NCBI GenBank assembly: GCA_029782355.1 | Contig: JAKOUY010000031.1 | Span: 62,001-126,000, forward strand | DNA: 64,000 nucleotides | Origin: Actinomycetes bacterium | GTDB taxonomy: Bacteria; Actinomycetota; Acidimicrobiia; Acidimicrobiales; Ilumatobacteraceae | Direction of reading: 5' to 3' | Shown: positions 17,204 through 24,565 of the stretch, piece after piece | How positions within the stretch are numbered: the first letter of the stretch is position 1 | Layout: every line of letters starts with the position of its first letter | Position numbers and translations under genes: made by a program | Notes under the pieces: generated by a model | The model's database searches: none | Told to the model about the DNA's origin: nothing | What the model saw: only the letters and a program-made list of their open reading frames with translations

Positions 17204-17538
17204 CCCATGGGCGCGCCAACGTGCACACCCGGCAGTTTCCGCGCCCATGGGCCCGTGGGACGTCACCGCGCGGTCGAGCGACACTCGGCCTGTCGGGGAT
17301 CACGGGGCGAGAAGTCTGGTGGGGTCCGAGGGGCGGGTCACGCTGGCTGGGAGCACCATGGGCGCGCCAAGGTGCACCGGCGGCAATTTCCGCGCCCATG
17401 GGTCCGAGGGGCGCCATGGTGGCCGGCGGTCCCATGGGTGCTGGGACCACCGCCCCCGGCAGTTTCCGCGCCCATGGGTCCGAGGGGCGCCATGGTGCTC
17501 GGCGGTCCCATGGGTGCTGGGACCACCGGCCCCGGCAG
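17204..17538. repeat. Cluster of CCATGG-bounded palindromic intergenic repeats
   Basis: The 666-base gap between groEL and the next gene is filled by a repeat. A 47-base unit running from CCATGGGCGCGCC to TTCCGCGCCCATGGG occurs at 17205-17251 and 17356-17402 with about five differences. A 76-base unit occurs in tandem at 17387-17462 and 17463-17538 with a handful of differences. The same element, in reverse orientation, is found at 20109-20269. No convincing coding signal is seen here, although open frames cross it. It has no transposase or target duplications that I can see, and looks like an REP/MITE-type family. Confidence 0.85.
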
Positions 17539-17683
17539 CTTCCGCGCCAATGGGGACGTGGTGATGCATGCGGACGGGGTCGACTGGGTGGCGGGTCGCC
17601 TGGATGGGGCGTCATGGGTGGGGGTCGCGTGGTCAGGCGCGACTCGGGGCGGGCCACGGGGGAGGCCGGGTAGCGTCGGGCGG

Positions 17684-18184
17684 GTGAAGCGGCCGTTCTG
17701 GATGCACCAGGTCGTCGAGTACCTGTTCGGCATCGCCCTGGTGTTCTCGGGGTTGCGCTCGGGTACGCCGGCCGTGCCGGCCGTGGCCGGCGGGCTGACC
17801 GTGGCCCATGCAGCCTTCAGCGTCGGGCCCCTGTCCGCGTTCCGGGTCTTATCCCGTCGCCAGCACCGGGTCACCGATCTGGTCGTCATCGGGATCGGCC
17901 TGCTGGCCGCCGGGCAGCCCTGGGTCCGCTGCGACACCTCGGCCCGGTTCACCACCGTGCTGGTGTCCTTGGCTCATCTGTTCGTCTGGTGGCAGACCGA
18001 CTTCCGGGCCGCGATCGACCGCGACGAGCGAGTCGCCCGGCGCGCCGCAGCCCGGGCCCAACGGTCGGCCGGCGGCGCGGTCGAGGACCGTGCGGTGGCG
18101 CTCGGCCGCAAGGCCGGCCGGCTGGTCGGGCGAGGCGTGCGTGCTGCCCGGGCGGCCAAAGCAGGGCGCGACGCGCAGCGCTAG
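17684..18184 (+). CDS. Small integral membrane protein of unknown function
   Basis: 166 aa. Four hydrophobic stretches (VVEYLFGIALVFSG, AVAGGLTVAHAAF, VTDLVVIGIGLLAAG, FTTVLVSLAHLFVWW) form residues 5-105; the last 60 residues are Arg/Ala-rich and should be a basic cytosolic tail. No family is recognised with confidence. The GTG start is placed where the repeats end and a basic-then-hydrophobic start begins. Ten bases before the next small gene. Confidence 0.7.
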   Translation: MKRPFWMHQVVEYLFGIALVFSGLRSGTPAVPAVAGGLTVAHAAFSVGPLSAFRVLSRRQHRVTDLVVIGIGLLAAGQPWVRCDTSARFTTVLVSLAHLFVWWQTDFRAAIDRDERVARRAAARAQRSAGGAVEDRAVALGRKAGRLVGRGVRAARAAKAGRDAQR

Positions 18185-18193
18185 CCTGCCCGC

Positions 18194-18361
18194 ATGTCCT
18201 TCGAGGCTCCGGCCCCCGACCTGTCGAAGATCCTCGCCGCCTGGAACGACTGGGAGCGCGGCGAGCAGACACCGGGCAAGGTCCTCGCCCAGCTGAAGAC
18301 GGCCGGCCTCGGCACGGTCATCCAGCAGCTGGTCGACGGTGGCTGGGTCCCCGAGCGCTGA
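18194..18361 (+). CDS. Small conserved-looking acidic protein, 55 aa
   Basis: ATG to TGA, 55 aa, beginning MSFEAPAPDLSKILAAW and ending VDGGWVPER. Codons are strongly GC3, the frame sits snugly between the membrane protein and the Nudix gene, and the composition (two helices, three Trp, acidic) looks like a real folded small protein. Function unknown; no motif beyond the amphipathic helices. Its last codons may overlap the Nudix start. Confidence 0.65.
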   Translation: MSFEAPAPDLSKILAAWNDWERGEQTPGKVLAQLKTAGLGTVIQQLVDGGWVPER

Positions 18362-19052
18362 GCCGGCGCCTCGCCCTGCCGGCCCGTGGCGTGCCGGCGG
18401 GCGCCAGGACATCCCTCGGCCCGTGGCTCACCGGGTCGTGCATGCCGGGCCGTGGCCGTCCGGCCGGCTCGACCTGACCGACGTGGAGGTCGCCGTGCGC
18501 GATCACCCCGTCGCTGCGGTGGGCCCGTTCTTCGACGACTCGCGCCACTCGGCGGTGATGGTCGCCCTCCGCCAGGGACTCGATGGTGCCGAGGTCCTGC
18601 TCACCAAGCGTTCGGTGCACCTGTCCAGCCATCGCGGCGAGATCAGCTTCCCCGGTGGTCGGCTCGACCCGGAGGAGACCTTCGAGGACGCAGCGCGACG
18701 TGAAGCGCACGAGGAGGTGGCACTCGACCCGGCTGCGGTGCGGGTGCTCGGTCGGCTCGATCCGCTCAACACCTTGGTCAGCCGGAGCTACATCGTTCCG
18801 GTGGTGGGCGCGCTGGACGATTCCGAGGTTGCCGTTGGCCCGGCCTCGACGGAGGTCGAGCGAGTGATGTGGGTGCCCCTGGGCGAGCTAACCCGGCCCG
18901 ACACCTACCGGGAGGAGCGATGGGGACGGTTCGGCGCCGAGCACCCGATCTTCTTCTTCGAGCTCGACGACGAGACGGTGTGGGGTGCCACGGCCCGCGT
19001 GCTCCACCAACTACTCAGTGCGATCCTGGGCCCGCCGCAGCCCGCCGGGTGA
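18339..19052 (+). CDS. Nudix hydrolase, CoA pyrophosphatase-like
   Basis: 237 aa from the first GTG; a GTG at 18423 would give 209 aa, nearer the family's length, and the first 28 residues look unfolded. The Nudix box is GGRLDPEETFEDAARREAHE plus EV. Just before it stands LLTKRSVHLSSHRGEISFPG, the extra motif of CoA-diphosphate hydrolases (NudL/PCD1 type), which cleave CoA to phosphopantetheine and 3',5'-ADP. Metal ligands (REAHEE) are intact. Cytosolic. Its 3' end faces the phospholipase gene. Confidence 0.88.
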   Translation: MAGSPSAEPAPRPAGPWRAGGRQDIPRPVAHRVVHAGPWPSGRLDLTDVEVAVRDHPVAAVGPFFDDSRHSAVMVALRQGLDGAEVLLTKRSVHLSSHRGEISFPGGRLDPEETFEDAARREAHEEVALDPAAVRVLGRLDPLNTLVSRSYIVPVVGALDDSEVAVGPASTEVERVMWVPLGELTRPDTYREERWGRFGAEHPIFFFELDDETVWGATARVLHQLLSAILGPPQPAG

Positions 19053-19062
19053 TCTTGGCCGC

Positions 19063-19560
19063 TCACGGGCCTCCGAGGGCGCGGACCACGGCATAGAACG
19101 TCTGCGCCCAGGCGTAGCACGTCGGCCGCTGCCACCACGACCGACCTGAGCAGTTGGAGCGCATGTCGGCCAGGAACCGGCGATCGGCATCGAGGCGCGA
19201 GTCGTGGTTCCAGGCGTGGGTGCGGTAGCGGTGGTCGATCAAGGGCAGGTTGCGATAGGCGAAGTCGTGGCGTCGGCAGGCGGCGCGGAAGTCGAAGGTC
19301 ACGCCGGTGCTGCCGATCAGCGGAGCCGAGCACAGGTCGGTGGTCCAGTCGTACCACCGGTCGTGGTTGGGTGACGTCGCCATCGTCAGGAAGCTGGTGA
19401 GCGAGGCGACGTCGATCATCGCCGTGACGAAGGCAGTGTCCCCCGTCGCGGTGTGGGTCGCGGCGCGGGTCTCGGCGGCGACGGCGACGGACAGACCGAC
19501 GACCAGCGCGATCGTGGCGGCGGTCATCGATCGGACCAAGCGGGGCAGGCGCGGGGTCAT
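19063..19560 (-). CDS. Secreted prokaryotic phospholipase A2
   Basis: 165 aa. Signal peptide at residues 1-34 (RSMTAATIALVVGLSVAVA, cleavage near AETRAA). The mature part holds the prokaryotic PLA2 signature FDFRAACRRHDFAYRN with the catalytic His98-Asp99 pair, and WYDWTTDLCSAP, the N-terminal half of a conserved disulfide; CSGRSWWQRPTCYAWA supplies the second pair. It matches in size and layout the Streptomyces violaceoruber enzyme, a calcium-dependent secreted lipase releasing sn-2 fatty acids. ATG start chosen because it opens the signal peptide. Confidence 0.88.
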   Translation of the reverse strand: MTPRLPRLVRSMTAATIALVVGLSVAVAAETRAATHTATGDTAFVTAMIDVASLTSFLTMATSPNHDRWYDWTTDLCSAPLIGSTGVTFDFRAACRRHDFAYRNLPLIDHRYRTHAWNHDSRLDADRRFLADMRSNCSGRSWWQRPTCYAWAQTFYAVVRALGGP

Positions 19561-19616
19561 CGGTTGGTCGCTCCTTCGGTGTCGGGTCGGCCGGGACCGG
19601 CAACCCGCAGAGGACG

Positions 19617-20027
19617 CTAGGTCCCGTCGTCCGGCAGGCTCGCCACGTCGGCCGGCCGCGGAGGCTCGCCGGGGTCCTCGCCCTCCGTCGCCCAGTCGCG
19701 GTTCGGGGCCACCACCCGACGGGCGTGGGCCCGTGACGAGCGAGCCACCTGCCAGGTGACCAGGCCCATTCCGATGAGCAACGCGGCCAGCACCAGGGCC
19801 ATCCGCCAGCCCCCCTTGGCCGCGCTCCCGCACCCCGGTCGTTCGACGCCGGGCCCGCAGTTGCTCAGGTCCTGGTTGGCGGGCAGGAACACGTTGGTGG
19901 CAGGCGTCGGGCCGACCTCCGCCGTGGCCACCGACGGCGGCGTGCGCGAGATCGGCGGTGGCCCGCTGGCGCACGCCCCGCTGAGCACGGCGAGTCCAAC
20001 GACTACGGCGACCAACCCGAGCCGCAT
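19617..20027 (-). CDS. Putative lipoprotein with second membrane segment
   Basis: 136 aa. N-terminus MRLGLVAVVVGLAVLSGAC has a lipobox (LSGAC), so lipidation at Cys19 is likely. Residues 22-70 are Pro/Thr-rich with two cysteines (NCGPG, PGCGS), then a membrane helix (about 75-95, RMALVLAALLIGMGLVTW) and a basic and acidic tail. Function unknown. ATG at 20027 chosen over a GTG four codons upstream because the signal starts there. It lies 56 bases upstream of the PLA2 gene on the same strand and may be cotranscribed. Confidence 0.65.
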   Translation of the reverse strand: MRLGLVAVVVGLAVLSGACASGPPPISRTPPSVATAEVGPTPATNVFLPANQDLSNCGPGVERPGCGSAAKGGWRMALVLAALLIGMGLVTWQVARSSRAHARRVVAPNRDWATEGEDPGEPPRPADVASLPDDGT

Positions 20028-20108
20028 GCGAACGATCACCCTCCCATCGTCGCAGCTCCACCCGCCCGCTCCCAACCCCCTCGACCCGCTCGAATGACCC
20101 CACCTGGA

Positions 20109-20269
20109 CCCATGGGCGCGGAACCTGCCGGTGACGGGACGCAGCGCGCCCATGGGGGTGAGCGCCGCGGGCGCGTCCGCGCCCGTGGGCGCCGTGGGAG
20201 GTGGGCGCAGGTTCCGCGCCCATGGGCGCGGAACCTGCCGGGAGCGGGATCCGGCGCGCCCATGGGGGT
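20109..20269. repeat. Second cluster of the CCATGG palindromic repeat
   Basis: Two direct copies, 110 bases apart (20109-20159 and 20219-20269), start CCCATGGGCGCGGAACCTG and end CGCGCCCATGGGGGT. Reversed, they match the 17.2-17.5 kb elements (shared core GGAA-C/A-CTGCCGG). The gap from 20028 to 20435, between the divergent lipoprotein and guaA, holds only this cluster and a G-rich tract. Confidence 0.85.
20207..20238. repeat. Perfect 32-base palindrome
   Basis: The sequence centred on CCATGG at 20220-20225 reads the same on both strands for 32 bases: the left half is GCAGGTTCCGCGCCCA and the right half is its complement in reverse. It is formed where two copies of the intergenic repeat abut in opposite sense and could extrude as a cruciform or form an RNA hairpin. 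Confidence 0.95.
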
Positions 20270-20280
20270 CGGGGGTGTCA

Positions 20281-20372
20281 GCGGGTCGGGGGATCCGGGG
20301 GCATGGGGAGCATGGGGAGCACGGGGAGCCCGGGGCACGGGGAGTCGGGAGTGCGGGGGCATGGGGGAGTCG
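20281..20372. repeat. G-rich tract upstream of guaA
   Basis: About ten runs of three to five G in 92 bases on the plus strand, partly as tandem GCATGGGGA units. It could form G-quadruplexes in DNA or in a guaA leader RNA. It lies 64 bases upstream of the guaA start. Confidence 0.75.
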
Positions 20373-20435
20373 GGCGAGTGGTAGCGAGGTCGAGGGACCA
20401 CGTCCGGGAGCGGGTGGGGTTCGTACACTCGGGGC

Positions 20436-22007
20436 ATGCCCGCTGCTCGTACCTCGTCCGACCATCCGCGCGGCGAGACCGTGCTGGTGGTCGACTTCGG
20501 TGCCCAGTACGCCCAGCTGATCGCTCGCCGGATCCGCGAGCTCGACGTCTACTCCGAGATCGTGTCGCATCGGATCACCGCCGCCGACCTGGCCGCCGAC
20601 CCGCCGGCCGCACTGGTGCTTAGTGGTGGGCCGAAGAGCGTGCACGTCGAGGGCGCACCTGCCCTGGACCCGGCGATCTACGACCTCGGCATCCCCACCC
20701 TCGGCATCTGTTACGGCGCGCAGCTCATCGCCCAGCAGCTCGGCGGGACGGTCGGGCGGGGGATGCGTGGCGAGTACGGCCGGGCCCGGCTCGACGTCGC
20801 CGACCGGTCTTCCACGCTGCTGGCCGATCTCCCGGCCACCCAGGACGTGTGGATGAGCCACTTCGACGCCATCGTCGAGGCCCCGCCCGGGTTCGTCGCC
20901 AGCGCGTCCACGCCGGACGCTCCGGTCGCCGTGTTGGAGTCGGCCGATCGGCGGGTGTGGGGGGTGCAGTTCCACCCGGAGGTGGTGCACACGCCGCACG
21001 GTCAGGACGTGCTGCGCCGCTTCGTGGTCGACCTCGCCGGGGCGCCGACCACGTGGACCATGGACTCGATCATCGACCAGGAGATCGCCAAGGTCCGCGC
21101 CCAGGTCGGCCGGCAGCGAGTGATCTGTGCGCTGAGCGGCGGCGTCGACTCGTCGGTCGCCGCGGCGCTGGTGCACCGCGCCGTGGGCCACCAGTTGACC
21201 TGCATCTACGTCGACACGGGGCTGATGCGATTGGGCGAGAGCGATCAAGTCGTCGAGACCTTCCGCCGCAACCTGGGCATCGAGCTGATCCATGTCGACG
21301 CCGGACAGCGGTTCTTCGACCAGCTGGCCGGGGTGACCGATCCGGAGGGCAAGCGCAAGATCATCGGTGAGCAGTTCGTGCGGATCTTCGAAGAGCACGC
21401 CGGCGGGCTCACCGAGGCCCGGTTCCTCGTCCAGGGAACTCTCTATCCGGACGTGATCGAGAGCGGTGGTCACGACGGGACGGCGGCGGTGATCAAGAGC
21501 CACCACAACGTCGGTGGGCTCCCCGAGGACATGACCCTCGAACTGGTGGAACCGCTGCGCGACCTGTTCAAGGACGAGGTCCGCCGGCTCGGCCACGAGC
21601 TCGGGCTGCCCGACGAGATCGTCTGGCGCCAACCGTTCCCCGGCCCCGGACTGGGCGTGCGGATCATCGGCGAGGTGACCCCGGAGCGCGTCGCCATCCT
21701 GCAACACGCCGACGCCATCGTCCGGGCCGAGATCGCCGCCGCCGGCCTCGAGCGCCAGCTGTGGCAGGCCTTCGCCGTGCTGGCCGACATCCGCTCGGTG
21801 GGGGTCATGGGCGATGAGCGGACCTACGCCCATCCGATCATCATCCGTGCCGTGACCAGCGACGACGCGATGACGGCGGACTGGGCGCGGTTGCCCTACG
21901 ACCTGCTCGAGACGATGTCGTCGCGGATCATCAACGAGGTCGCCGGGGTCAACCGGGTGGCCTACGACATCACCTCGAAGCCCCCGGGGACCATCGAATG
22001 GGAGTGA
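20436..22007 (+). CDS. guaA: GMP synthase (glutamine-hydrolysing)
   Basis: 523 aa, normal length. Converts XMP to GMP with ATP and glutamine. N-terminal class I amidotransferase with GICYGAQL (catalytic Cys about residue 90) and QFHPEVVHT; central ATP pyrophosphatase with [14 protein letters not shown]-terminal dimer domain with [12 protein letters not shown] and ending in the invariant [12 protein letters not shown] chosen at the family start. A possible -10 (TACACT at 20424-20429) lies only six bases from the ATG, which suggests a leaderless message. Confidence 0.98.
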   Translation: MPAARTSSDHPRGETVLVVDFGAQYAQLIARRIRELDVYSEIVSHRITAADLAADPPAALVLSGGPKSVHVEGAPALDPAIYDLGIPTLGICYGAQLIAQQLGGTVGRGMRGEYGRARLDVADRSSTLLADLPATQDVWMSHFDAIVEAPPGFVASASTPDAPVAVLESADRRVWGVQFHPEVVHTPHGQDVLRRFVVDLAGAPTTWTMDSIIDQEIAKVRAQVGRQRVICALSGGVDSSVAAALVHRAVGHQLTCIYVDTGLMRLGESDQVVETFRRNLGIELIHVDAGQRFFDQLAGVTDPEGKRKIIGEQFVRIFEEHAGGLTEARFLVQGTLYPDVIESGGHDGTAAVIKSHHNVGGLPEDMTLELVEPLRDLFKDEVRRLGHELGLPDEIVWRQPFPGPGLGVRIIGEVTPERVAILQHADAIVRAEIAAAGLERQLWQAFAVLADIRSVGVMGDERTYAHPIIIRAVTSDDAMTADWARLPYDLLETMSSRIINEVAGVNRVAYDITSKPPGTIEWE

Positions 22008-22082
22008 TCGCGCCGAAAAAGCTCGATGACAGCCCGGTTGAGAATGCAATCACTTCGTAACATTTGCTACAGTGCTTGCGTC

Positions 22083-23474
22083 ATGGACCGCGCCACTCGC
22101 TTTCCCCGCCCGAGCTCGATCCGACCCCGCCGCACCCTGCTCGTCGGAGCCCTCTCGCTGGCCGCCACCACCGCTGGGTGGGTCAACCCGGCCCGCGCCG
22201 ACAGCACGTCCGACGAGCGCCGCAAGGTCGCCCAGGTCGTCGATCAGCTCGACAAGCTCTCGTCCCAGACCGATGCCAACACCGAGGCGTACCTCGCCGC
22301 GCAGGGTCAGCAACAGCAGCTCAACGCCGACATCAAGGTCCTCCAGGCCAACGTCGACAGCCATGCCGGTCAGCTCTCCCAGCTCCAGGGTCTGCTCACG
22401 AAGATCGCCGTCAACCGGTACACGTCGAACGGATCGGCGGCCGCCAACCCGCTGCTCTCCAACTCGGACACCTTCGAGGTCGCCCAGCAGCGCGACAACC
22501 TGGCCCGGGTGGTGCTCGACGCCGGCATCGATGGCGCCGACAACGCCCAGGCGGTGGTCGACCAGCTCACCGCCCAGCAACGGACCCTGGCGACCAAGAA
22601 GCAGCAGGCTGCGGCCCTGGTCGGCTCGCTCAACGCCCGCAAGGCGCAGCTCGATGCGCTGACCAACCAGTACACCAAGTTGAAGGCCCAGGCCGACGCC
22701 GAGTTGGGCAAGGCCATCGTCGAGCAGGAGCAGGCTCGCCGGGACGCGGCCATCGCTGCCGCCGAGGCCGCCAAGATCGCCGCCGCCCGCAAGGCCGAGG
22801 CCGCCCGGCAGGCTGCCGAAGCCCGTGCGGCCGCCGCCCAGGCCGCCGCCGCCCGCCCGACGCCGTCGGCCGATCGAGGTGGCGGGGCCACGCCATCCAC
22901 CCGGCCGCGTCGCGGTCCGCGCCCGTCGTCGAACCCCCCGACCAACCCCAACCCGCCGGGTGGGCCGAAGCAGCCCCGCCAGCCGTCCGGCGGTGGAGGC
23001 AACGGCGGCGGCAACGGTGGCGGGAACAACGGTGGCGGGAACAACGGTGGCGGCAACAACGGAGGCGGCGGCAACACCCCGCCCCCGCCACCACCTCCGC
23101 CGCCGAAGGATCCGCCGGTCTCCGGGCGGGCCGACACGGCGGTGGCCGCGGCCCAGAGCCAACTGAACGTGCCGTACCGGTTTGCCGCCGAGTCCCCCGG
23201 GGTGGCCTTCGACTGCTCCGGCCTGACCAAGTACGCCTGGGGTCGCGCCGGCGTGTACCTGCCGCACCAGTCGGCCCAGCAGTACGCCTCGGTGCCGCAC
23301 GTCTCGGAGGGCTCGGCCCGGCCCGGCGACCTGATCTTCTACTACTCCCCGATCTCCCACGTCGGCATCTACATCGGCGGCGGCACGATGATCCACGCCC
23401 CGCGCACCGGCGACGTGGTGCGCACGGCCACGGTCCACTGGGACAAGGCGGTCGGCGTCGGGCGCCCCGGCTGA
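22083..23474 (+). CDS. Secreted NlpC/P60 peptidoglycan endopeptidase, RipA-like
   Basis: 463 aa. Signal peptide (about 1-40, SLAATTAGWVNPARA), a coiled-coil region (about 45-255, rich in Gln/Ala/Leu), a low-complexity linker with NGGG repeats and a Pro run, and a C-terminal NlpC/P60 domain (about 345-463). The catalytic triad Cys378 (FDCSGLTKY), His426 (SHVGIYIG) and His438 (IHAPRTG) is intact. It should cut stem peptides in the cell wall during cell separation; the coiled coil probably autoinhibits or binds partners as in RipA/PcsB-like proteins. An AT-rich patch (22046-22073, with TACAGT) just before the start is the likely promoter. Confidence 0.93.
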   Translation: MDRATRFPRPSSIRPRRTLLVGALSLAATTAGWVNPARADSTSDERRKVAQVVDQLDKLSSQTDANTEAYLAAQGQQQQLNADIKVLQANVDSHAGQLSQLQGLLTKIAVNRYTSNGSAAANPLLSNSDTFEVAQQRDNLARVVLDAGIDGADNAQAVVDQLTAQQRTLATKKQQAAALVGSLNARKAQLDALTNQYTKLKAQADAELGKAIVEQEQARRDAAIAAAEAAKIAAARKAEAARQAAEARAAAAQAAAARPTPSADRGGGATPSTRPRRGPRPSSNPPTNPNPPGGPKQPRQPSGGGGNGGGNGGGNNGGGNNGGGNNGGGGNTPPPPPPPPPKDPPVSGRADTAVAAAQSQLNVPYRFAAESPGVAFDCSGLTKYAWGRAGVYLPHQSAQQYASVPHVSEGSARPGDLIFYYSPISHVGIYIGGGTMIHAPRTGDVVRTATVHWDKAVGVGRPG

Positions 23475-23524
23475 CCGCCCGCCCGGCCTGAGGCCGTCAA
23501 CGGCGACGGTCTACGCTCTGGCCG

Positions 23525-24547
23525 ATGCAGACCCCGTCCGGCATCGATTCGGCGCGCGTCGGTGCGTGGCTCGACCAGCACCTCGCCGGCTGCCGCGGCC
23601 CCTACACCTTCCGGCTGATCGCCGGTGGCCGATCGAACCTGACCTACACCGTCGATGACGCGGCCGGCCGGCGGGTCGTGCTGCGCCGCCCGCCGCTCGG
23701 CCACGTGCTGGCCACGGCCCACGACGTCGCCCGGGAGCACCGGCTGATCTCCGCCGTGGGACCCACCGGGGTTCCCGTCCCCGAGGCGCTCGGGGTGTGC
23801 ACCGACCCGGCGGTCAACGACGCTCCCTTCTACGTGATGTCGTTCGTCGACGGGGTGGTGCTCGACTCCACCGAGCGAGCGCAGCTGATGAGTGCGGAGG
23901 CGCGCGCCGACGCCGGCCGCGACCTGATCGATGTCCTCGCCGCCCTCCACGCGGTCGACGTGGATGCCGTCGGCCTCGGCGACCTGGCCAAGCGCGACGG
24001 CTACGTCGCCCGCCAGGTGCGCCGGTGGACCGCCCAGTGGGAGTCGTCGAAGACCGAGGAGCTCGACGTGGTCGAGCGGGTCGCCGCCCACCTGGCGGCG
24101 AACATCCCCGAGCAGCAGGGATCGACGATCGTCCACGGCGACTACCGCTTCGGCAACTGCATCACCGATCCGGTCGCCGGGCGGATCCGGGCGATCCTCG
24201 ACTGGGAGCTGTGCACGCTGGGTGACCCGCTGGCCGATCTCGGCTACCTCGGCGTGTACTGGAACGACGGCGGGGACGCCGTGCTGGTGTCGAGCGACCC
24301 GACCGGAGCGGGTGGGTTCGGGGACTACGGCGAGCTGGTCGAGCGCTATGCGACGCGCACCGGGCGCGACGTGTCCAACCTGAACTACTACGTGGCGTTC
24401 AGCTGCTGGCGGCTGGCGGTGATCAGCCAGGGGGTCTACGCCCGGTTCCTGCACGGCGCGATGGGCGACCAGCAGATCGACCTGGAGAACGCCCGACGCA
24501 GCGTGGTCTACCTGGCCGAACGGGCGGCCGCGACGCTGGGCGTGTGA
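23525..24547 (+). CDS. APH/ACAD10-like phosphotransferase
   Basis: 340 aa. Aminoglycoside-phosphotransferase-like kinase fold: GRSNLTYTV glycine-rich strand, VLRRPP in place of the ATP lysine strand, REHRLI helix, catalytic loop VHGDYRFGNC and metal site ILDWELCTLGDPLADLGY. This form is the one fused to or found beside acyl-CoA dehydrogenases (ACAD10/11-type), where it phosphorylates a hydroxyacyl-CoA. No acyl-CoA dehydrogenase is adjacent here, so the substrate is open. Antibiotic resistance is unlikely. Confidence 0.85.
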   Translation: MQTPSGIDSARVGAWLDQHLAGCRGPYTFRLIAGGRSNLTYTVDDAAGRRVVLRRPPLGHVLATAHDVAREHRLISAVGPTGVPVPEALGVCTDPAVNDAPFYVMSFVDGVVLDSTERAQLMSAEARADAGRDLIDVLAALHAVDVDAVGLGDLAKRDGYVARQVRRWTAQWESSKTEELDVVERVAAHLAANIPEQQGSTIVHGDYRFGNCITDPVAGRIRAILDWELCTLGDPLADLGYLGVYWNDGGDAVLVSSDPTGAGGFGDYGELVERYATRTGRDVSNLNYYVAFSCWRLAVISQGVYARFLHGAMGDQQIDLENARRSVVYLAERAAATLGV

Positions 24548-24565
24548 GCGGGCGCCACGGGGGGA

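Noticed and set aside
17204-17660. Several short frames across the first repeat cluster
   Set aside because: They arise from repeat copies in all frames and encode only repeat-derived peptides.
19617-22049. 810-codon minus-strand frame crossing guaA and the repeats
   Set aside because: Only its last 136 codons (the lipoprotein) look real; the rest is antisense to guaA or repeat.
22008-22082. c-di-AMP riboswitch before the NlpC/P60 gene, as known for RipA-like genes
   Set aside because: Only 75 bases separate guaA from the gene, too short for that aptamer, and no matching helices are seen.
22990-23110. Repetitive GGC/AAC stretch considered as a mobile repeat
   Set aside because: It encodes the NGGG and Pro linker of the NlpC/P60 protein in frame.
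23525-24547. Aminoglycoside resistance kinase
   Set aside because: The sequence fits the ACAD10-like phosphotransferase branch; resistance is not supported.
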